The notes under the pieces were generated by a model that saw only the letters and a program-made list of their open reading frames with translations, was not told the origin of the DNA and did not search any database. This document shows, in pieces, positions 1 through 9,464 of a stretch of 64,000 nucleotides of DNA (position 1 is the stretch's first letter; the number at the start of each line of letters is the position of its first letter). The stretch covers positions 4,009,546-4,073,545 of the forward strand of contig NZ_CP036269.1 in assembly GCF_007744675.1 (NCBI RefSeq), given 5' to 3'. The DNA is from Gimesia alba (lineage in GTDB: Bacteria > Planctomycetota > Planctomycetia > Planctomycetales > Planctomycetaceae). A program made the position numbers and the translations under genes.

Positions 1-167
1 TACTAATCTGAGCTGCTATCCACGCCTTACACCGGTCGTTTGAATCAGTGCAGAGGAACCTGGGATATAAGCCCTTATCAACCTGACACGATGTTCGAAT
101 AGAGTAAACAGGATTACCCTCTCCTGCGTTGATTCTAAAAGCCGTCTTGTTAGAATGAGAGTCACAG

Positions 168-241
168 CGGGATGTGGCTCAGCCTGGTAGAGCGCTGCGT
201 TCGGGACGCAGAGGTCGCAAGTTCAAATCTTGTCATCCCGA
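168..241 (+). tRNA. tRNA-Pro (anticodon CGG)
   Basis: A complete cloverleaf can be drawn. The acceptor stem is CGGGATG with CATCCCG. The D arm is GCTC/GAGC. The anticodon stem CTGCG/CGCAG encloses the loop TTCGGGA, which gives anticodon CGG. The T arm is GCAAG/CTTGT with loop TTCAAAT. The discriminator base is A at 241 and no CCA is encoded. It reads CCG proline codons. It sits immediately before the AT-rich polysaccharide locus, a position often used by integrating islands, although no flanking duplicate of its 3' end was seen. Confidence 0.96.
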
Positions 242-1059
242 CTTTTAAGCCGTTTGCAACGGCCTCTTATGATGGCACCCTTTTATATTTCCGACCGATC
301 GCTCTGGTCAGTTATTGTGTAATTTTCCATGTAGGATCTTTACGCCCTGAGCCCCCCTAAATTGTCCCCCTGCCCTCCCCACACCAAAATGGCCTCTCAC
401 AAAGGGCCCTCTGAAGGCTGCTGCTAGACGGTTCGCTTCCGAATACACAAGAAATCTGTTCGACCTTGCATCCGTTAACCAACCCCGGAGCCTGATACAC
501 TGTTCATGATTCTGTACCTGATAATGGATGTGATGCCCCCCTCAACCAAACGTCATTTATCCGGTCAGACTTATTTTTCAGCCCCAGAGAAGCCGAAGTT
601 CATTTCGCCCGGAGAATGACATAATATCTCTTTCCGGTGGGAACGAACTCAAAGGCGGATGTACAATTAACTCTATTTTCGGGAAACGTTAGCCTGTCAC
701 CATGCACCTGCATCCCTGAAACCCGCGCCCTCTCAAGAAAAAAGTTCCTCACGCTTAACAAGCCCCTTTCCTCACTCAGAACCCGGAAAAAGTAAAGCCA
801 TTTCTGGATTTGAGGAACAAGATGAGGTCAATATCGGTGCCTGAGCAAATTTCTTTGCTAAATGGCTAAAAACCTGTTGCTTTATTTTGTGATATTCAAT
901 ACTAAATGCTTATGATCAGTACGTTTATCAAAATTGATCACCATTTGGACCGGGTCAATATACGAGTCTTGAATCAAAATATGTCCATGAGAAGCTGGTA
1001 AAGCGTTCGCGTCAATCAGAAGTGCTCTCACAACTCTCACTCAAGATATTCTAGGGAAG
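242..1059. other. Long intergenic stretch between tRNA-Pro and rmlA
   Basis: About 820 bases with no convincing gene. Short open frames here lack ribosome binding sites or recognisable protein features. A weak promoter-like pair lies near the right end: TTGATC at 934-939 and AATATA at 957-962, 17 bases apart, which could serve the rmlA gene. Otherwise I see nothing that can be named. The stretch may be decayed sequence at the edge of the polysaccharide island. Confidence 0.5.
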
Positions 1060-1947
1060 ATGATGTCGAGAAAAGGTATTATTTTGGCAGGAGGGTCTGG
1101 TACTCGACTACACCCTGTTACGAAGGTCATTTCAAAACAGTTACTCCCCATTTATGATAAGCCAATGATTTATTATCCCCTTTCATCCCTGATGTTAGCA
1201 GGAATCAAAGAGATACTAATCATTTCCACACCTCATGACCTCCCCATGTTTCAGGACCTCTTAGAAGAAGGAACGCAGTGGGGCGTGCAGTTTGAATATG
1301 CTTCTCAGCCCTCACCAGATGGTCTCGCACAAGCTTTTCTGATTGGAGAGGATTTCATTGGCAGTGATCCAGTTTGCCTCATTTTAGGTGACAACATATT
1401 CTATGGCCATGGATTAACCGACAGTTTACTGACGGCCTATAAACGAGACTCAGGAGCGACTGTCTTTGGATATCAGGTGCATGATCCGGAACGGTTTGGA
1501 GTCGTTGAGTTTGACAGTCAAAAACGTGCGATTTCCATTGAAGAGAAACCCAAAGTTCCAAAGTCAAATTACGCCGTCACAGGGCTCTATTTTTACGATA
1601 ATGATGTCGTTGAAATCGCCAAAAATGTGAAACCCTCTGCTCGCGGTGAACTGGAAATTACGTCTGTGAACAATGCCTATTTGCAGCGGGGAAACTTAAA
1701 TGTCGAATTGCTAGGGCGGGGACATGCCTGGTTTGATACCGGGACACATGAAAGTTTGCAGGATGCAAGTCATTTTTTCCAAACGGTTGAAAAACGCCAG
1801 GGGCTGAAAATTGCCTGCTTAGAAGAGATCGCCTATCAGGCTGGCTGGATCACAAAAGCCCAATTAGTACAACAAGCTGAACTGCTGGGCAAAACAAATT
1901 ATGGCCAATACCTTCTCAAAATCATGTCGGGACTTTCGCACGAATAG
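1060..1947 (+). CDS. rfbA: Glucose-1-phosphate thymidylyltransferase RmlA
   Basis: Makes dTDP-glucose from dTTP and glucose-1-phosphate in the cytoplasm, the first step towards dTDP-6-deoxyhexoses. The 295-residue length is normal for RmlA. The nucleotide-binding motif GGSGTRLHP lies at residues 11-19, the metal/sugar site LGDN ends at D111-N112, EEKP is at 161-164, GELEIT at 196-201, and the metal-binding WFDTGT has D226. Two ATGs are adjacent (1060 and 1063); the AGGGA at 1053-1057 is better spaced for 1063, so the first Met may not be used. With the 3-aminotransferase and the ketoisomerase/acetyltransferase of this locus it implies a dTDP-3-acylamino sugar. The 4,6-dehydratase RmlB is not in the window. 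Confidence 0.95.
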   Translation: MMSRKGIILAGGSGTRLHPVTKVISKQLLPIYDKPMIYYPLSSLMLAGIKEILIISTPHDLPMFQDLLEEGTQWGVQFEYASQPSPDGLAQAFLIGEDFIGSDPVCLILGDNIFYGHGLTDSLLTAYKRDSGATVFGYQVHDPERFGVVEFDSQKRAISIEEKPKVPKSNYAVTGLYFYDNDVVEIAKNVKPSARGELEITSVNNAYLQRGNLNVELLGRGHAWFDTGTHESLQDASHFFQTVEKRQGLKIACLEEIAYQAGWITKAQLVQQAELLGKTNYGQYLLKIMSGLSHE

Positions 1948-2133
1948 CGTTTTCCTCTCATGCGAGATTCATTTTTGAGCAGCCAATAGTTAGAGAAACA
2001 GCCCACCATCGCTTCCCAAAACCGGTTCGATTTACTATTTTTTCAAAATAAACAAGTCCCAGGATAAATAAGGCTGACGCACAGGAGCGACATACCAGCC
2101 TCGATTAAGCAATCAGGACATTACAAGGAGGGG

Positions 2134-2166
2134 ATGTCATCAATCCAAATTCCTTATTATCAATGA
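2134..2166 (+). promoter_or_regulatory. Possible 10-codon leader frame coupled to wzm
   Basis: ATG at 2134 directly follows the purine-rich AAGGAGGGG (2125-2133). It opens a frame of ten codons (MSSIQIPYYQ). Its TGA at 2164-2166 overlaps the wzm ATG as ATGA. This arrangement would allow translation re-initiation at wzm. The Shine-Dalgarno is unusually close to the leader ATG (about 2 bases), so initiation there could be weak. Seen in sequence; function inferred. Confidence 0.35.
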
Positions 2167-2966
2167 ACCCCTTAGGGATGGTTCATAGTTTAATAAAGAA
2201 CCGTCAGCTGATCTGGCAAATGACCAAACGCGATGTCATTGGAAGATATAAAGGTTCTATCCTGGGACTGACCTGGTCTTTCTTTAACCCATTGATTATG
2301 TTGGCCGTTTACACGTTTGTCTTTAGTGTCGCCTTTAAAGCACGCTGGCAAACTGGTTCGGACAGTAAAACGGAATTTGCCCTGGCACTCTTTATTGGCA
2401 TGATCGTACACAGCTTGCTGGCAGAGAGTGTCAATCGCGCCCCCACCTTGATCCTCAGCAACGTGAACTATGTAAAAAAAGTCGTGTTCCCCTTGGAAAT
2501 TTTACCCTGGGTGGCTATGGGAGCGACTTTGTTCCACACATTGATCAGCCTGATCGTCTGGGGACTATTCTTCATTGCCGTCAATCATACCTTCCAGTGG
2601 ACTGCTCTGTTTCTACCATTGATTTTTGCACCGCTTATTTTTTTCACCTTGGGCCTCACCTGGTTTTTAGCAGCATTGGGAGTTTACCTAAGAGACGTGG
2701 GTCAGGTTACCGGAGTATTCACGACCGTGTTATTATTCATGTCCCCGGTCTTCTACCCCATTTCAAATATTCCAGAGCGTTTCCAACCCATTCTTTATGC
2801 CAATCCGCTTACATTCATCATTGAACAGTCAAGAGCCGTCCTCATGTGGGGACAACTGCCCGACTGGAATGGATTACTCCTGTCTTTCATCATCAGCTTA
2901 TTTGTCGCCTGGCTGGGTTTTTCCGCATTCCAGAAAACACGCAGGGGATTCGCAGATGTCCTCTGA
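2163..2966 (+). CDS. wzm: ABC-2 type polysaccharide exporter permease (Wzm-like)
   Basis: Integral-membrane half of an ABC exporter that carries lipid-linked polysaccharide across the inner membrane. The 267 residues give about six hydrophobic helices after the amphipathic start, with the family pattern 'RDVIGRYKGSILGLTWSFFN' near residues 22-41. This is typical of TagG/Wzm proteins. The ATPase gene follows with an 11-base overlap, so the two are translationally coupled. The start is odd: no Shine-Dalgarno lies just before ATG 2163. The only strong one (AAGGAGG, 2125-2131) precedes a 10-codon reading frame whose TGA overlaps this ATG. Confidence 0.92.
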   Translation: MNPLGMVHSLIKNRQLIWQMTKRDVIGRYKGSILGLTWSFFNPLIMLAVYTFVFSVAFKARWQTGSDSKTEFALALFIGMIVHSLLAESVNRAPTLILSNVNYVKKVVFPLEILPWVAMGATLFHTLISLIVWGLFFIAVNHTFQWTALFLPLIFAPLIFFTLGLTWFLAALGVYLRDVGQVTGVFTTVLLFMSPVFYPISNIPERFQPILYANPLTFIIEQSRAVLMWGQLPDWNGLLLSFIISLFVAWLGFSAFQKTRRGFADVL

Positions 2967-4314
2967 CGGGAATACACCTGAAAACAAGATCGCAATCAAA
3001 CTGGAAGGCGTCAGCAAGCATTTCCAGATTTACGACAAACCTCATCACCGGCTGATGCAGGGACTATTTCGCGGTAAAAAGCAGTTTTATAAAGAGTTTA
3101 AAGCACTCGAAGACATCACTCTGGAAATCAAGAAAAGCGAGACTGTCGGCATAATCGGCCGTAATGGCGCCGGGAAATCAACGTTGCTCCAGATCATTTG
3201 TGGAACAATGACCCCCACGTTCGGCACCGTTAATATTAACGGTCGAATTGCTGCCCTGCTGGAACTTGGTTCAGGTTTCAATCCCGAATTCACCGGACGT
3301 GAAAACGTCTTTATGAATGGGGCAATACTGGGGTTAAGCAAAACAGAAATTGAAGATCGCTTTGACCAAATCGCCGCCTTCGCAGAAATTGGAGATTTTA
3401 TAGACCAGCCAGTGAAATCTTATTCGAGTGGGATGTATGTCAGACTGGCCTTTGCTGTGATTGCTCACGTCGATGCAGATATTTTAATCATCGACGAAGC
3501 ACTGTCAGTGGGCGATGCCTTCTTTACTCAAAAATGTATGCGGTTTTTGCGTACATTTATGAAACACGGAACACTATTATTCGTCAGCCATGACAATTCG
3601 GCAGTAACAAATCTCTGTGAGCGGGCTGTTTGGCTGGAAAAAGGAAAAGTGAAAATTGCCGCGGATGCCAAAACCGTCTGCGAAAAGTATTTTGAAGGAG
3701 TGTATGCAGGTCAACAGAACATACAAACGAACCAGAATCAGATCTCTACATTTTCTGATAGAAAATCAAAAAAAGACCCTAGTCAGGAATTAGTAGACGG
3801 TCGGCTTGCATTTCTTAATACAACTCAATACCGGAATGATATTCAACTATTAGAGTTTGACCCGAATGCGGATAGTTTTGGTGCGGGGGGAGCAGAAATC
3901 ATTGACATCGCCCTCTGCAACGAACAGCGAGAAAAACTTTCGTGGGTTGTCGGAGGAGAGATAGCCAGTCTATTGGTTACCGCAGTCGCGAAAGAGGACC
4001 TAGACTCTCCCATCGTTGGTTTTTTCATCAAAGATCGATTGGGGCAAAACCTCTTTGGTGATAACACATGTTTGATTGGAACAGATCCAGTTTCGTCGGG
4101 GAATCAGTTCTCTGCTGTATTTACTTTTCGCTTTCCGTTACTACCAGTGGGGGAATATTCGGTAACGGTCTCCGTGGCAAATGGAACTCAGAGTGATCAC
4201 ATACAACATGTTTGGTTCCATGATGCCGTGATATTTAAATCGGAAGCTAGTAGCATCGTACATGGTCTGCTCGGGCTGCCCATGATCGATATACAGTTTT
4301 TAACTCAAGAATGA
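2956..4314 (+). CDS. wzt: ABC exporter ATPase with carbohydrate-binding C-terminus (Wzt-like)
   Basis: Powers polysaccharide export with the Wzm-like permease. I use ATG 2956 rather than the longer upstream frame, because it has AGGGGA at 2943-2948 and overlaps the wzm stop. This gives 452 residues. The nucleotide-binding domain spans about 12-250: Walker A GRNGAGKST at 68-76, signature YSSGM at 156-160, Walker B ILIID plus E181 at 176-181, H-loop His212. Residues about 290-452 form a second, beta-rich domain of the Wzt C-terminal type. In the E. coli O9a and Klebsiella O12 systems that domain recognises the chemically capped end of the chain. Its presence predicts capped-chain export, which makes the coiled-coil methyltransferase of this locus relevant. 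Confidence 0.92.
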   Translation: MSSDGNTPENKIAIKLEGVSKHFQIYDKPHHRLMQGLFRGKKQFYKEFKALEDITLEIKKSETVGIIGRNGAGKSTLLQIICGTMTPTFGTVNINGRIAALLELGSGFNPEFTGRENVFMNGAILGLSKTEIEDRFDQIAAFAEIGDFIDQPVKSYSSGMYVRLAFAVIAHVDADILIIDEALSVGDAFFTQKCMRFLRTFMKHGTLLFVSHDNSAVTNLCERAVWLEKGKVKIAADAKTVCEKYFEGVYAGQQNIQTNQNQISTFSDRKSKKDPSQELVDGRLAFLNTTQYRNDIQLLEFDPNADSFGAGGAEIIDIALCNEQREKLSWVVGGEIASLLVTAVAKEDLDSPIVGFFIKDRLGQNLFGDNTCLIGTDPVSSGNQFSAVFTFRFPLLPVGEYSVTVSVANGTQSDHIQHVWFHDAVIFKSEASSIVHGLLGLPMIDIQFLTQE

Positions 4315-4395
4315 CTTAGAGACCTTAGCTCATAATAGTTCCCATAAGTTGTATGATCTAAGAGTTTTTTTAAAAATGATTTCAAGGTTGTCGAC

Positions 4396-6468
4396 ATGGA
4401 TAAGTTAAATAGTCACTTATCTCACATACAAATCGAAATAACCACTTGGATTAAAAAAGAGCACCACTGGTTAAGCTATCTCCTAGTCCTCTGCTTCGCG
4501 TCATTTGCGTATGAGCTGTTCAATTTCACATTGTCGGTAGATGAAGAATTTTATGCTGAACGATCTAGCCCTTTATTAAGCGATGAATGGGTCAGACAGG
4601 GGCGCTGGTCAATGTACTTACTCAGTCATCTATATCCCGTGAATCCAATCGTCCCCTTCGCTCCCCTTTTCTTCACGCTGGTCTGTTCAGCGTTGGCTTT
4701 TTCACTAGTTGTACGATTATTTTCTTCCAACAGGACAATTAATGATTTCTGGGCTGCCCCTCTGTTTATCGCTTGCCCAACCTTATATTACGTTTATAGC
4801 TTCAATACATTGAACTTTGGGATTGGAATTGGATTCCTAGCTTCCGCTCTGGCGATCTATTTATTTACCCATCGCCAGGGAATAAGCGGATGGTTAATTC
4901 CTGCACTATTAATTGCGTTTTCAATCGGAATCTACCAGGCCTTTCTCCCTTGGATTTTTGTCTTATTCTGCTTTTCAACACTGCGACTGATCTTTGAATC
5001 AAAAGTCACCCTCAAAGAAATACTCAAGGCTTTCGTTTCATTTACAGCGCTACTGGTTTCTGGACTGGTATTCTATTATTTGATTTCGAAAGGTTTTCGG
5101 GTCGCACTCAAATTAAATTCGCAAGATTACATTGATGGATTCGTCAAATATGAATTGAGCCTGAACTATTTGCTACAGACTTTTAAACAAACAATTTATT
5201 CAATGAAGAATCATTATCTAGGCAAAAATGATATCTATGATCAAAATGTCTCATCTCTCTTTCTACTGTTTTTTATAACTCTTTTCTCACTGATATTTCA
5301 AGTTCTTAAAACAAAACAACCTCTATCAACTAAGATATCAGGACTCCTGATAGTGATATTTATTTTGGCAGCCCCTTTTTCCCTCAATCTCATCAGTGGA
5401 GGAGTCATGCCAACCAGAGCATTGCTGGCAGTGCCCCTGGTCTTGAGTGGGTTTGTTTTTCTTTCACTCTCTGCCCCTTCAATTATTCTGAGATTAGTCA
5501 TTATTCTCCTTGTGTGTGCGACAACATTTCAATTTATCACAATCAATAATCGATTTGCTTTCGCGGATTATATCTCCTGGCAGGCAGACCGAACTCTCAG
5601 CATACGAATACTGAATCGGCTGGATGAACTTGATTACGGGCAGGAAGAGAAAAGTACCAGTAAACGTGTTTATGCATTAGTGGGAAATATATCGCGTCCC
5701 AAGTATCCATTGATTGTTGAGAGACAGACCATCGGTGCCTCTTTTTACAATTGGGACCAGGGAAACGTTCATAGAGTCTTATCACTGATGCGATCAATGG
5801 GAATTGACGAATACGAGCCAGCAACCTTAGAACAACAACGATCGATTATGAAGTTTGCCGATACGATGCCTATCTGGCCACAGGCTGGGTCAGTTGCACT
5901 AAAAAATGGAGTATCGATTGTTAAACTCGGAAATTACACGAATTCACAACTCGTTCCGCTTTGTGCTGATGCTCCCCCTTGTGCGCTCTGTCGAATCATT
6001 TACAATCCCGGTAAGGGGGGAATTAAAATTCTCGACCAAAACTCTGGAATCGATATCGATCAGAAACAGCCAGTATTCCGACTAAATGATCATTTAAATA
6101 AAACTCAATTTCTCAATGCAACATACAAAACTGAAGCAGAAGAGATCGTTCTCGATTCCCCGACGGCTCCAGCACAAATCATCTTACCGAAAATAGATCA
6201 ATTGAGCATGGATTGGGTACTGATGCACATTGTCCTTGAAGCACCTCAAGACACCACGATGTTTCTGTTTTATCGCTACCCTGGTGATACTGATTATTCA
6301 GGTCCCAATCAGATTCAGGTTAAGTTAGACAAGGGGATCAATGACCTGCTGTTTTCAGTACCTGTCCCACTTCTGGAAGAGTCTTTGAGAATCGATCCCG
6401 GAAGCGTACCCGGAATTTTTCAGATCAAAATTTTAGAGATGTATAAACCAAATGAAAATTCTCTTTAA
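4396..6468 (+). CDS. GtrII-like integral membrane glucosyltransferase
   Basis: A 690-residue polytopic membrane protein resembling the glucosyltransferase domain (GtrII) proteins that glycosylate lipid-linked or exported polysaccharide outside the cytoplasm. After an N-terminal cytoplasmic segment and a first helix near residues 26-42 comes an acidic loop (SVDEEFYAE, about 49-57), as expected for GT-C type enzymes. Many hydrophobic helices follow to about residue 390. The last 280 residues are largely soluble. AAGG lies seven bases before the ATG. It overlaps the aminotransferase gene by 17 bases. With the GtrB-like enzyme two genes downstream it could form a side-branch glucosylation pair, but no GtrA flippase was found. 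Confidence 0.72.
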   Translation: MDKLNSHLSHIQIEITTWIKKEHHWLSYLLVLCFASFAYELFNFTLSVDEEFYAERSSPLLSDEWVRQGRWSMYLLSHLYPVNPIVPFAPLFFTLVCSALAFSLVVRLFSSNRTINDFWAAPLFIACPTLYYVYSFNTLNFGIGIGFLASALAIYLFTHRQGISGWLIPALLIAFSIGIYQAFLPWIFVLFCFSTLRLIFESKVTLKEILKAFVSFTALLVSGLVFYYLISKGFRVALKLNSQDYIDGFVKYELSLNYLLQTFKQTIYSMKNHYLGKNDIYDQNVSSLFLLFFITLFSLIFQVLKTKQPLSTKISGLLIVIFILAAPFSLNLISGGVMPTRALLAVPLVLSGFVFLSLSAPSIILRLVIILLVCATTFQFITINNRFAFADYISWQADRTLSIRILNRLDELDYGQEEKSTSKRVYALVGNISRPKYPLIVERQTIGASFYNWDQGNVHRVLSLMRSMGIDEYEPATLEQQRSIMKFADTMPIWPQAGSVALKNGVSIVKLGNYTNSQLVPLCADAPPCALCRIIYNPGKGGIKILDQNSGIDIDQKQPVFRLNDHLNKTQFLNATYKTEAEEIVLDSPTAPAQIILPKIDQLSMDWVLMHIVLEAPQDTTMFLFYRYPGDTDYSGPNQIQVKLDKGINDLLFSVPVPLLEESLRIDPGSVPGIFQIKILEMYKPNENSL

Positions 6469-7576
6469 TCAGCCCAAAAGGGAAAATGACGAGCTTTCTC
6501 TTGAAATCAACGCAGCTATCAAAAATGTGCTCGAAAGTGGTATTTATATCCTGGGAAATAATGTCACTACTTTTGAAGAAGAGTTTGCCGCGTACTGTAA
6601 TGCAAAATACTGCTACACTGTCGGCAATGGGACAGATGCGCTGGAAATTGCACTTCGTGCTTTAGATATTGGCGAGAGTGACGAAGTCATCACAGTCGCC
6701 AATGCCGGAGGTTATTCCACAACCGCATGTAATCTGGTTGGAGCAACACCAGTCTACATCGATGTTGACGAAAATCGCCTGTTGTTGAACGTTGACCAGA
6801 TTTCTTCAGCAGTGTCACCAAAAACAAAATGTGTCATCGCCACTCATCTCTATGGCCAAGCTGTTGACATCAAACAACTAAGAGCAGCCTTAGATGCCGC
6901 CCGGCATACCGAAGTGAAAATTCTCGAAGACTGTGCACAGGCACATGGTGCGACTTCCCACGGGAAAAAAGTGGGGGCACTTGGTGATATCGCCACTTTC
7001 AGTTTTTATCCGACCAAAAACTTAGGCGCGCTCGGAGATGGGGGAGCGATCACAACATCGTGTGATAATTTAGCTGAGCGATGCAAATCGTTACGACAGT
7101 ATGGCTGGACTTCAAAATATTGCAGCACAGTCTCCGATGGCCAGAATAGTCGTCTCGATGAAATCCAAGCTGCCATTCTTCGCGTTAAGTTAAAGCAACT
7201 TGACGCCTACAATCAGAGACGACAAGAGATCTGCGCTCATCTTCATGAGTCCTGCCAAGGGATCGTTGATGTCGTTACGACTCCCTGTGATGATCATGTC
7301 AGCCACCTGTTTGTCGTTCGGAATAAAAATCGGGAGAAAATTTGCAAGACTCTGAATGCGAACGGAATTGCTACGGACATTCACTACCCCATTCTGGACT
7401 TAGATCAACAATCGATGAAGAATAAATCGTATCGTTCACTCGAACTGACTTATTCGAATCAGGCCACTCAAGAAATCTTTTCATTACCATGCTATACTGG
7501 GATCACTAGTGTAGAGTTGGACCATATCAGGCAGATTTTCCAGTCGAAAATTTCAGAAATCACAAAGGATCAATGA
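6452..7576 (+). CDS. PLP-dependent sugar aminotransferase (DegT/DnrJ/EryC1; FdtB/QdtB-like)
   Basis: Transfers an amino group, normally from glutamate, to a keto-sugar nucleotide. The 374 residues match the DegT/DnrJ/EryC1 family. Motifs seen are VGNGTDALEIAL (57-68), HLYGQ (132-136), ILEDCAQAHGA (157-167) and FYPTKNLGALGDGGA (185-199) with the Schiff-base lysine at K189. The closest functional fit is the C3 aminotransferase FdtB/QdtB that makes dTDP-3-amino-3,6-dideoxyhexoses, because the same locus encodes a 3,4-ketoisomerase-acyltransferase fusion. That substrate is inferred from context. The stop is followed after one base by the next gene. Confidence 0.88.
   Translation: MKILFNQPKRENDELSLEINAAIKNVLESGIYILGNNVTTFEEEFAAYCNAKYCYTVGNGTDALEIALRALDIGESDEVITVANAGGYSTTACNLVGATPVYIDVDENRLLLNVDQISSAVSPKTKCVIATHLYGQAVDIKQLRAALDAARHTEVKILEDCAQAHGATSHGKKVGALGDIATFSFYPTKNLGALGDGGAITTSCDNLAERCKSLRQYGWTSKYCSTVSDGQNSRLDEIQAAILRVKLKQLDAYNQRRQEICAHLHESCQGIVDVVTTPCDDHVSHLFVVRNKNREKICKTLNANGIATDIHYPILDLDQQSMKNKSYRSLELTYSNQATQEIFSLPCYTGITSVELDHIRQIFQSKISEITKDQ
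7564..7569 (+). promoter_or_regulatory. Ribosome binding site supporting a TTG start
   Basis: AAAGGA lies eight bases before TTG 7578 and within the end of the aminotransferase gene. It supports TTG as the start of the GtrB-like gene; no ATG is suitably placed in that frame. Confidence 0.6.
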
Positions 7577-7577
7577 A

Positions 7578-8537
7578 TTGGCAAATCTCACTTGCTCTCT
7601 CATCATTCCCGTTTATAAAAATGAGAGTAATCTTCCGGATCTCTTAGCTGCATTGGCATCGCTCCATAAAGATTTACCACATAAACTTGAAGTGGTTTTT
7701 GTCATTGATGGTAGTCCAGACCGTTGTTATGAAATACTCTTACAAGAACTTTCCAACCATTCATTTTCTTCTCAATTGATTTTATTATCGCGTAATTTCG
7801 GCTCATTTTCTGCTATCCGTGCCGGTCTTCAAGCAGGCAACGGCGAGTATTTTGCAGTCATGGCAGCGGATCTTCAGGAACCGCCGGAATTGGTTCTTGA
7901 GATGTGGGCAGAGTTAGCAAAGAACGAAGTTGATGTTGCTATCGCAGTTCGCGAAGCGCGGAATGATCCTTTTTTAACCAGGCTGCCTTCCAATATATTT
8001 TGGGGCTTATATCGACGTTTTGTGGTCCCCGATGTCCCTCCAGGTGGCGTTGATATTTTTGGATGCAACCAACAATTTCGAGATCAGCTCCTGCAACTCG
8101 AAGAACGGCACAGTTCATTAATCGCTCAGATATTCTGGATGGGGTTTCGGCGCAAATTTATCAGCTATGAACGTCAAGAACGAAAGCACGGTAAGTCGGC
8201 ATGGACTCTCAGCAAGAAAATTCATTACTTGTTAGATAGTACTTTCGCATTTACCGATCTACCGATCAGATTATTGATCCAAATAGGTGGTGCTACTTCT
8301 GTCTTATCTGCATTATTTGGCTTGCTTGTAATCATCCTGCGAATGTTAAATTGGATTGAAGTACCAGGTTACTCGGCCACGATTATCGCAATCGTTTTCT
8401 TTGGCGCATTCAATCTATTCTCTCTCGGGATTGTTGGATCCTATGCCTGGCGTACTTACGAAAATACTAAGTCGAGGCCTTTACATATCGTAATGCGACA
8501 GCATGAATTCATGAATCACCCCGAGGGCGATTCATGA
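7578..8537 (+). CDS. Family 2 glycosyltransferase, GtrB/polyprenol-phosphate type
   Basis: Likely charges undecaprenyl phosphate with a sugar on the cytoplasmic face. The 319-residue protein has an N-terminal GT2 domain (CSLIIPVYKNE at 6-16, FVIDGS at 41-46) and the diagnostic DLQEPPE motif with D98, typical of GtrB/ArnC/dolichol-phosphate-mannose synthase relatives. Two hydrophobic helices lie near residues 235-255 and 265-290. It starts with TTG, supported by AAAGGA, and its last codons overlap the next gene as ATGA. The nearby GtrII-like protein could use its lipid-linked product. The exact sugar is unknown. Confidence 0.88.
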   Translation: MANLTCSLIIPVYKNESNLPDLLAALASLHKDLPHKLEVVFVIDGSPDRCYEILLQELSNHSFSSQLILLSRNFGSFSAIRAGLQAGNGEYFAVMAADLQEPPELVLEMWAELAKNEVDVAIAVREARNDPFLTRLPSNIFWGLYRRFVVPDVPPGGVDIFGCNQQFRDQLLQLEERHSSLIAQIFWMGFRRKFISYERQERKHGKSAWTLSKKIHYLLDSTFAFTDLPIRLLIQIGGATSVLSALFGLLVIILRMLNWIEVPGYSATIIAIVFFGAFNLFSLGIVGSYAWRTYENTKSRPLHIVMRQHEFMNHPEGDS

Positions 8538-9457
8538 ATTCTCATCAAACAGAATTACAGCAAAGAGCATTAGATTACTCTCCAGTAAGTTTTTTACGTG
8601 GATATGAATCCGAAATTTCTAGATCAATTCTAGAGAACTTCAACACGTCGAAAGATCGGGGTGATTTAAACTGTTTGGGGAGTGATGTACGCCTCTGGTA
8701 TCGAAAACTGGAGTGGGACAGCAATTATTTTCAATGTCCTATTTTCAGGATCGACTTTGTTGACTGGGATGAAGATATTAATAATCCTCAAATCCAAATT
8801 GCTGAAATAATTCAGTCCTTACAAAACGATCTTAAGCACCAACTGACAGATTACTATCTCTTTGCAGAAGTTCCTTCGGAAGATACTGTTGTTCTTCAGG
8901 CGCTGGGGTTGGCTGGAATACGACTGATCGAAACGCGGATCACCCATTACCAGAATCAATTGGAACTGGCTGAAAATCAAACACGGCAGAACGTACGCAT
9001 CGCTCTCGAATCAGACATCCCCAACCTCCGGGAAGTTGCCATACAAGCCAAAAACGAATACGACCGGTTTCATGCCGATCCTTTTTTCTCAACAGAAACG
9101 GCGGATCAATATATCGCCGAATATGTGGAACAGTGTGTGCGTGGACTTACTGATGTTGTATTAGTTCCGGATGTGGATGCAGCACCCCCTGGTGCATTTG
9201 TGTGCGGCTCTGCAGGTATTGAAACCTTCGCAAATTTTCTAATCGGAAGACTGGTTCTGGTTGCAGTCAGTGAGTCTCGGAGAGGATGGTATCGCTGGTT
9301 GAACAGCGCATTAATGGATTGGATGCGGCAACAGGGAATGTCCTGCATCGTCAACACAACTCAATCAACGAACCGTGCCGTAATTCACGTTTGCGAAACA
9401 CTCGGTTACAAATATGGTAGATCAACGCACATATATGCCGCATATAATAAACAATGA
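8534..9457 (+). CDS. GNAT-family N-acetyltransferase, WecD-like
   Basis: A 307-residue protein with a WecD-like opening pattern 'RKLEWDSNYFQCPIFRID' near residues 57-74 and a C-terminal GNAT-like half. The latter has a beta-strand/acetyl-CoA region ending in 'NRAVIHVCETLGYKYG', typical of GNAT acceptor folds. WecD acetylates dTDP-fucosamine, so this enzyme may acylate an aminosugar nucleotide of the pathway. The locus also encodes a left-handed beta-helix acetyltransferase, so two acylation steps or two aminosugars are possible. The start overlaps the previous stop by 4 bases. The family call rests on motif similarity only. Confidence 0.65.
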   Translation: MNSHQTELQQRALDYSPVSFLRGYESEISRSILENFNTSKDRGDLNCLGSDVRLWYRKLEWDSNYFQCPIFRIDFVDWDEDINNPQIQIAEIIQSLQNDLKHQLTDYYLFAEVPSEDTVVLQALGLAGIRLIETRITHYQNQLELAENQTRQNVRIALESDIPNLREVAIQAKNEYDRFHADPFFSTETADQYIAEYVEQCVRGLTDVVLVPDVDAAPPGAFVCGSAGIETFANFLIGRLVLVAVSESRRGWYRWLNSALMDWMRQQGMSCIVNTTQSTNRAVIHVCETLGYKYGRSTHIYAAYNKQ

Positions 9458-9464
9458 GGAAATC

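Noticed and set aside
172-360. 62-residue open frame on the plus strand
   Set aside because: It starts inside the tRNA-Pro gene and has no ribosome binding site or protein-like pattern.
2797-2955. N-terminal extension of the Wzt frame to 2797
   Set aside because: It would overlap the permease gene by 170 bases and adds 53 residues with no similarity to the family. ATG 2956 has its own ribosome binding site.
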